From contig OY969905.1 in NCBI GenBank assembly GCA_963704455.1, positions 2,852,001 to 2,916,000 of the forward strand: a stretch of DNA of 64,000 nt, read 5' to 3'. Both the position numbers and the translations under genes were made by a program. The notes under the pieces were generated by a model, which saw only the letters and a program-made list of their open reading frames with translations, was not told where the DNA came from and searched no databases. This stretch comes from DASTCZ01 sp963704455 (GTDB taxonomy: Bacteria; Acidobacteriota; Terriglobia; Acidiferrales; UBA7541). Each line of letters opens with the position of its first letter. Position 1 is the stretch's first letter. Positions 59,183 to 64,000 of this stretch are shown in pieces.

Positions 59183-60049
59183 TCAGGGTTTCTGCCAGTA
59201 GCGCGCGACGGCGGCGTAGTCCACATCTTCCTTCGCTGCGGACATAACGGCGCCATACACCTCGCGCGCGGCGGCGCCCGCGGGCAACTTCACGCCAAGC
59301 TGATTCGCCAATTCCATCACCAGTTTGATGTCCTTGTACATCAGCCGCAAGGGGAAGCTCGGCTTGTAATCCTGCTTGAGCATCAGGGGCGCTTTCACGT
59401 CAAGCACCGGCGCGCGGCTCATGCTGGCCTGCATCACGCTGACGAGACTTTCGGCGGGCACGCCTGCGCCGGTGATGAGCGCCAGCGCTTCAGAGAACGC
59501 CTGCACTTCAAGCGCGAGGAGCAAGTTCATCGCGAGCTTCACTGTTTGTCCGGCGCCCGCGGGGCCGAGGTGGAACCATTTCTTGCCCATCGCGCCGAGC
59601 ACAGGCTCAACGCGAGCGAGCGCGGCGGCTTCTCCGCCAACCATGAATACCAACTCACCTTTCTCGGCGCCCCAAGTGCCACCGGTAACCGGGGCGTCGA
59701 GGAATTCCGCGCCGCGCTCGCGGCACGCTGCGGCGGCACGGCGCGCCAGCGCTGGCGAGACCGTGCTCGAATCGATGAGCACGCTGCCACGGCGGAGCGC
59801 TTCGAGCGCGCCCCCGCCCCACAGGACGGCTTCAAGCGCGGTCGGATCGCTGACGATGGTGATGAGGACGTCGGCCCCGGCGGCGGCTTCGCGCGGGTTG
59901 GCCGCCGCTTTGGCTCCCGCGGACGCAAGCTCCGCCGTTTTCCTTTGCGTGCGGTTCCATGCGACGACTGGAAAGCCAGCCTTCAACAGATTCAGAGCCA
60001 TGGGCCGGCCCATCAATCCGAGTCCAATAAATCCGATAGTTGGTTTCAC
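59183..60049 (-). CDS. 3-hydroxyisobutyrate dehydrogenase family oxidoreductase
   Basis: 288-residue beta-hydroxyacid dehydrogenase. FIGLGLMGRPMALNLLKAGF is the GxGxxG NADP-binding motif with the family's GLMGxxMAxNL, DAPVTGGTWGAEKGEL is the substrate-loop signature (DAPVSGG type), and GAGQTVKLAMNLLLA contains the catalytic Lys. It could be 3-hydroxyisobutyrate dehydrogenase, tartronate semialdehyde reductase or a succinic-semialdehyde reductase; the sequence does not decide. Stands alone. Confidence 0.87.
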   Translation of the reverse strand: MKPTIGFIGLGLMGRPMALNLLKAGFPVVAWNRTQRKTAELASAGAKAAANPREAAAGADVLITIVSDPTALEAVLWGGGALEALRRGSVLIDSSTVSPALARRAAAACRERGAEFLDAPVTGGTWGAEKGELVFMVGGEAAALARVEPVLGAMGKKWFHLGPAGAGQTVKLAMNLLLALEVQAFSEALALITGAGVPAESLVSVMQASMSRAPVLDVKAPLMLKQDYKPSFPLRLMYKDIKLVMELANQLGVKLPAGAAAREVYGAVMSAAKEDVDYAAVARYWQKP

Positions 60050-60203
60050 GATGTTCCCCTTACGCCCTGTTTTTGACTTGAAGAGGGTAATTCAAGCAAA
60101 AGAATATAGCGCGCTGCGAAGTTCAGCGCGAGAGCGGCTCACAAATCGGGGAATTGCGGGAAGCAGTGTTCAAGCGGACGGAGAAAAACCGGACTTACTT
60201 CGC

Positions 60204-60515
60204 TCAGGCTTCGTGAGGGCGCTGATGAAAGCGCGCCACCGCGGCGGATTCGGCATCGCGCTTTGCGCGATCTTCCTCCACGGCTTCTTTTGGCAAAGCC
60301 GGCGCCGGAGCGAAGTTTTCGGCCAAGCTCAGTATGCAGGCGTAAGGAATTTCCCAGCGGAAGGTCTTTGCCTGGCCGCGCACGGCCAGCCGCTCTTCCA
60401 GGAAAATTGACCTGCCGGAGTCGGCGGCGAGAGTGCCCGTAGCGGGCAGGACAACGTCTCCCGCCCTGTACTGCACTTCAACGCGCCGCCCGAGTAATGC
60501 ATGGTAACGCGCCAT
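60204..60515 (-). CDS. Conserved-looking small protein of unknown function
   Basis: 103 residues. A beta-rich region (RRVEVQYRAGDVVLPATGTL, SGRSIFLEERLAVRGQAKTF, RWEIPYACILSLAE) is followed by a Pro/Ala and charged tail (PAPALPKEAVEEDRAKRD). It may be a small OB- or SH3-like protein. The frame continues upstream to 61091, but ATG 60515 is the plausible start since the upstream part overlaps the next gene. I do not recognise the family. Confidence 0.55.
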   Translation of the reverse strand: MARYHALLGRRVEVQYRAGDVVLPATGTLAADSGRSIFLEERLAVRGQAKTFRWEIPYACILSLAENFAPAPALPKEAVEEDRAKRDAESAAVARFHQRPHEA

Positions 60516-60658
60516 TTGTGAATTGTGCGTTCCAGATTGGTACGGGGCAATAGTACAAAGGTACGCGTACGGAGAACTGTTTTTAGGCAAGCTCGCGAGA
60601 TGAGTCAACCGAAGTGAATTTCTGCTCTGGATTTCCCGCCGGAATTCACTAAAGACGC

Positions 60659-61012
60659 TCAGTGGTGACCGCCACCATTCCCGTGGGGGGCCGCAGTGAC
60701 CGGCATTGGCTCGGCCTCTGCGGGGCGCGAGACGAGGTCCCCGGTGGCCATCAAATAGAATGCGTAGGCAACGCTGTAAGCAAGGAATGAGTACACGGCG
60801 GGCAGCGCCCATCCCATGATTCCAGTAGCGGGTGCGGCATAACTCCACACCAACCAGCCAACGGCAAGGGCGAAAAATGCGCCGATGATACGGCTCGAAT
60901 CCGCCAGACGCAGCGGCGAATGGCAGTGCGGGCATTCGAGTGAATCTGAATACGCGACAACCGATCCGGCGGGAACTTTTCTCTGGCACATTGGGCAGAC
61001 GCGAGCAGCCAC
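60659..61012 (-). CDS. Zinc-ribbon membrane protein of unknown function
   Basis: 117 residues: an N-terminal zinc ribbon with two Cys pairs (CPMC at 6-9 and CPHC at 27-30), two membrane helices (RIIGAFFALAVGWLVWSYAA; VYSFLAYSVAYAFYLMATGD), and a His/Gly-rich end (APHGNGGGHH). The ribbon probably binds one zinc on the cytoplasmic side. Function unknown. It is divergent from purQ, with 210 bases between them that hold no recognisable purS gene. Confidence 0.6.
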   Translation of the reverse strand: MAARVCPMCQRKVPAGSVVAYSDSLECPHCHSPLRLADSSRIIGAFFALAVGWLVWSYAAPATGIMGWALPAVYSFLAYSVAYAFYLMATGDLVSRPAEAEPMPVTAAPHGNGGGHH

Positions 61013-61222
61013 GGTTCACCTCACTGACGGCGGTGAAGAAGATAGCGCAGGTTGGCGGCGGGGGAAAGGACGCGGAGCTTGCTGGTCCCATGCCGGGAGA
61101 AGCGGCAAGCCTGTGTTACAATTTAAATTCGACATCGTCCCCGGTCCAAATGAAATTGAGAAATTTTCAACGCGCGCAATTGCTGGTTGTGTTTCCATTC
61201 TGCCGTAAACAAGGATGAGCGC

Positions 61223-61972
61223 ATGAAATTCGGTGTGGTCGTTTTTCCCGGCTCGAATTGCGATGACGACACGCATTACGCCATCAGCAAGGTGCTCGGC
61301 CAGCCGGCGGAATTCCTGTGGCATCTATCCGAAGATCTTTGCGGCGCGGATGCCGTGATTCTTCCGGGCGGCTTCGCCTTTGGCGATTACCTTCGCACAG
61401 GTGCCATCGCACGGTTTTCGCCGGTGATGCGCGCGGTGGAGCGCTTCGCAAAGTCGGGCGGTATTGTGCTCGGCATCTGCAACGGATTCCAGATTCTATT
61501 GGAGGCGGGCTTGCTTCCCGGCGCGATGCTGCGCAACGCAGGGCTGCGATTCCGCTGCCTGCCGGTCCATGTTCGCGTGGAAGCCACGGACACGCCCTTC
61601 ACCTGCGCCGCGCGGCGCGGGCAGGTGCTTGAGATTCCCATCGCGCACAATGAAGGAAATTATTTCTGTGACGCGGAGACGATTAGCTCGCTCGAACGCA
61701 ACAACCAGATTCTTTTCCGTTATACGACGCCGGAGGGCCTCGAAGACGCCGCGGCGAACCCGAACGGGTCGCTTGCGAATATCGCGGGGATCTGCAACCG
61801 CGAGCGAAACGTTGCTGGCCTGATGCCGCATCCGGAACGCGCTTCGGAAGCTACGCTTGGTTCGACCGACGGACTCGTAATTTTCCAATCGATGGCTCAG
61901 TGGCTTGCACGCCATGGCGGGATCGCTCAGCAGGGTGGTGAATCCGCGGCGGCCGCACTGCAAGCGCGTTAG
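61223..61972 (+). CDS. purQ: Phosphoribosylformylglycinamidine synthase, glutaminase subunit
   Basis: Delivers ammonia from glutamine to the purine synthase PurL. Class I glutaminase: Cys in LGICNGFQILLEAGLLPG, His/Glu in GLMPHPERASE. KFGVVVFPGSNCDDDTHYAI is the family N-terminus and PGGFAFGDYLRTGAIARFSP is the oxyanion strand. 249 residues is somewhat longer than the usual 220-230 because of a C-terminal Gln/Ala-rich tail. The ATG at 61223 is chosen over 61187, where the frame is open without homology. purL begins 18 bases after its stop. The third subunit gene purS is not in the space before it. Confidence 0.94.
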   Translation: MKFGVVVFPGSNCDDDTHYAISKVLGQPAEFLWHLSEDLCGADAVILPGGFAFGDYLRTGAIARFSPVMRAVERFAKSGGIVLGICNGFQILLEAGLLPGAMLRNAGLRFRCLPVHVRVEATDTPFTCAARRGQVLEIPIAHNEGNYFCDAETISSLERNNQILFRYTTPEGLEDAAANPNGSLANIAGICNRERNVAGLMPHPERASEATLGSTDGLVIFQSMAQWLARHGGIAQQGGESAAAALQAR

Positions 61973-61990
61973 ACGGGTATTTCCTTTTTG

Positions 61991-64000
61991 ATGATCGACA
62001 CCGAAATCAAAGTAACCGCCGAAATCGCCGCCGAGCACGGCCTCTCTCCCGAAGAATATGCACGCGTCCTGAAAATCCTCGGTCGCGAGCCGAATATCAC
62101 CGAGCTTGGCATCTTCAGCGTGATGTGGAGCGAGCACTGCTCCTACAAATCGAGCCGAGTGCATTTGCGCCGGCTGCCAACGAAAGCTCCTCAGGTAGTG
62201 CAAGGCCCCGGCGAAAACGCAGGTGTAGTGGATATAGGCGACGGCCTCTGCGCGGCGTTCAAAATCGAATCGCACAACCATCCGAGTTATGTCGAGCCGC
62301 TTCAGGGCGCGGCCACCGGCGTTGGCGGCATCTTGCGCGACGTCTTTACGATGGGTGCGCGGCCGATTGCAGTGCTGGATGCGCTGCGCTTTGGACCGGT
62401 GACGAACGCACCCGGCGCAGCAGGCGCTTCCGCGGAACTCGTTGCCAAGAATCGCCGAATTCTGGATGGCGTGGTTGGCGGCATCGCTTTCTATGGGAAC
62501 TGTTTCGGCGTACCAACCGTCGGCGGCGATGTTGCTTTCGCTCCGAGCTATTCCGGTAATCCGCTGGTGAACGCGCTGGCGCTTGGCATTGCGCGGCGCG
62601 ACCAACTTTTCTTCGCGCGGGCGCGCGGCGCCGGAAATCCCGTGCTATACGTCGGCGCAAAAACCGGGCGCGACGGAATACACGGAGCATCGCTCCTCGC
62701 TTCCGCTGAATTTACCGAGGAATCGCAGCAGAAGCGGCCAAATGTACAGGTGGGGGACCCGTTTCTCGAAAAATTATTGCTCGAGGCCTGCCTTGAAGCG
62801 ATGCAAACGGGCGCCATCGTCGCGATTCAAGACATGGGTGCGGCGGGCCTGACGAGCTCGACCTGCGAGATGGCTTCGCGCGGCGGCGTGGGAATCGAAC
62901 TGGATCTCGACCGCGTCCCGCAACGCGAAACCGGCATGACGCCCTACGAAATGATGCTCAGCGAATCGCAGGAACGCATGCTGCTCGTCGCCGAGCGCGG
63001 ACGCGAGCGCGAAGTCATCAAAGTGTTCGCGAAATGGGGACTCGACGCCATTGAAGTTGGGCGCGTCACGACGGACGGCATGATGCGCGCCGTGTGGCAT
63101 GGCGAGTCCGCGGCGGAGATTCCCGCGAAGGCGCTCGCGGACGAAGCGCCAGTGTATCAACGTCCCATCGCGCCGCCAGCATCACCGCGCGGTGAAGGAA
63201 AGATAATTGAATTCGCGCCGGAGGGCGCGAACCTCACCGAGAATTTCACGCGGCTGCTTGCGTGGCCCGCGATTGCCAGCAAGCGCTGGATTTTCGAGCA
63301 GTACGATCACATGGTTCGCACAAATACACTCGCGTGGCCCGGCGCGGCGGATGCCGCGGTGCTTCGCGTGAAAGAAACGAACCGCGCGCTGGCGCTTACT
63401 GTGGACGGCAACGGGCGCTGGTGCTGGCTTGCGCCGCGCGAAGGCGCCGCGGCCGCAGTCGCCGAAGGCGCGCGAAACGTTGCTTGCACCGGCGCGCACC
63501 CGTGGGCGGCGACAAATTGTCTGAACTTCGGCAATCCCGAAAAGCCCGAGGTGATGTGGGAGTTCAGTGAATGCGTGGACGGCATTGCGGAAGCGTGCCG
63601 CGCGCTGGAGATTCCGATCACCGGCGGCAATGTCAGTTTTTATAACGACACACTCGGCCAATCCATTTACCCCACGCCGGTTCTCGGCGTGCTCGGCTTG
63701 CTGGAAAATGCGTCACGCGCGGTGGGCATTGCGTTTCAGCAAGAAGGGGACCCGATCTTGCTGCTGGACGGCGCGGGCGATGGCGCGCGGGCTGCGGGCG
63801 CCGATGCGCAACGCGAGCTTTCATCCTCGGAGTACGCCTTCGCGCTGCACGGGATTGTGGCGGGGGCGCCGCCTACCGTGAACCTCGCCGCGGAAAAGCG
63901 TTTAATCGAAACTTTGCTTGCGCTGACCAACGAAAAGCTGCTTCGCTCCGCGCATGACATCAGCGACGGCGGCCTGGCCGTCACCCTTGCCGAATGCTGC
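61991..64000 (+). CDS. purL: Phosphoribosylformylglycinamidine synthase, large subunit (cut by window end)
   Basis: ATP-dependent amidation of formylglycinamide ribonucleotide in purine synthesis, working with PurQ and PurS. The frame starts ATG ATC GAC and runs open to base 64000. MWSEHCSYKSSRVHLRRL (about 36-53) is the substrate loop; GDGLCAAFKIESHNHPSYVE with GAATGVGGILRDVFTMGARP follows. DMGAAGLTSSTCEMASRGGV and, near the end, HDISDGGLAVTLAECC mark the two halves of the small-type PurL. About 670 of roughly 730-750 residues are present. It belongs to the PurQ/PurL two-gene type, not the long single-chain PurL. Confidence 0.94.
   Translation, partial: MIDTEIKVTAEIAAEHGLSPEEYARVLKILGREPNITELGIFSVMWSEHCSYKSSRVHLRRLPTKAPQVVQGPGENAGVVDIGDGLCAAFKIESHNHPSYVEPLQGAATGVGGILRDVFTMGARPIAVLDALRFGPVTNAPGAAGASAELVAKNRRILDGVVGGIAFYGNCFGVPTVGGDVAFAPSYSGNPLVNALALGIARRDQLFFARARGAGNPVLYVGAKTGRDGIHGASLLASAEFTEESQQKRPNVQVGDPFLEKLLLEACLEAMQTGAIVAIQDMGAAGLTSSTCEMASRGGVGIELDLDRVPQRETGMTPYEMMLSESQERMLLVAERGREREVIKVFAKWGLDAIEVGRVTTDGMMRAVWHGESAAEIPAKALADEAPVYQRPIAPPASPRGEGKIIEFAPEGANLTENFTRLLAWPAIASKRWIFEQYDHMVRTNTLAWPGAADAAVLRVKETNRALALTVDGNGRWCWLAPREGAAAAVAEGARNVACTGAHPWAATNCLNFGNPEKPEVMWEFSECVDGIAEACRALEIPITGGNVSFYNDTLGQSIYPTPVLGVLGLLENASRAVGIAFQQEGDPILLLDGAGDGARAAGADAQRELSSSEYAFALHGIVAGAPPTVNLAAEKRLIETLLALTNEKLLRSAHDISDGGLAVTLAECC

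Noticed and set aside
61013..61222. purS gene upstream of purQ
   Set aside because: None of the short frames here show the PurS pattern; the 92-residue plus-strand frame is basic and repetitive with no similarity.

Overview
The window looks like a chromosomal segment of a soil-type Acidobacteriota bacterium. It is GC-rich, with many GCG/CGC codons. It carries an orphan full-length FtsX/MacB-like permease (the acidobacterial ADOP type) with a PadR regulator, large secreted oxidoreductase-like, hydrolase and propeller proteins, FabV, and small proteins I can describe but not name. The taxon is inferred from gene content only; there is no rRNA here. Both ends cut genes: argD on the left, purL on the right.

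Layout. 1-5454: arginine cluster argD'-argF-argG-argH-argJ, mostly coupled by 4-base start/stop overlaps. 5627-11971: PQQ-propeller lipoprotein, acyl-CoA ligase, thiI, a small ribosomal L13e-like protein, a small unknown protein, and sodC. 12187-16974: tRNA-Asn followed by two stretches that each end in a copy of the tRNA 3' part. The first holds only a GIY-YIG nuclease gene. The second holds a Crp/Fnr regulator, Ric (iron-sulfur repair), an NnrS-like membrane protein and the copper nitrite reductase NirK. I read this as a tRNA-targeted island for nitrite reduction and nitric oxide tolerance. 17029-28424: ADOP permease with PadR, Pr6Pr membrane protein, Tat-exported GH2 glycosidase, a frameshifted metal P-type ATPase, a proline racemase homolog and two poorly known proteins. 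28501-37620: fumC, amidase, M13 peptidase, MetX-like hydrolase, PrsW-like protease, membrane-anchored unknown protein, DinB-like protein.

37791-40200 is a scar-rich accessory region: six copies of a GTAAG...TTAC repeat, an intact IS1202/ISNCY-type element with a 16-bp target duplication, and fused remnants of a GIY-YIG gene and a type III restriction subunit. 40255-43497 encodes a MacA-like adaptor, a MacB-like permease without an ATPase partner, and a secreted low-complexity protein.

43727-47470: tRNA-Val, then a sigma70-type promoter and a SAM riboswitch leading into thrC-thrB-aspartokinase. 47627-64000: amidohydrolase, fabV, a fused propeller/phosphoesterase, sucA (2-oxoglutarate dehydrogenase E1), GNAT, RidA (frameshifted at its end), phhB, a DapB-like dehydrogenase, a 3-hydroxyisobutyrate dehydrogenase family protein, two small unknown proteins, purQ and the start of purL.

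Most of the window is housekeeping: arginine, threonine and aspartate-family synthesis, the TCA cycle, purines and tRNA modification. The accessory interest lies in the tRNA-Asn island (12.2-17.0 kb) and the repeat/IS region (37.8-40.2 kb).
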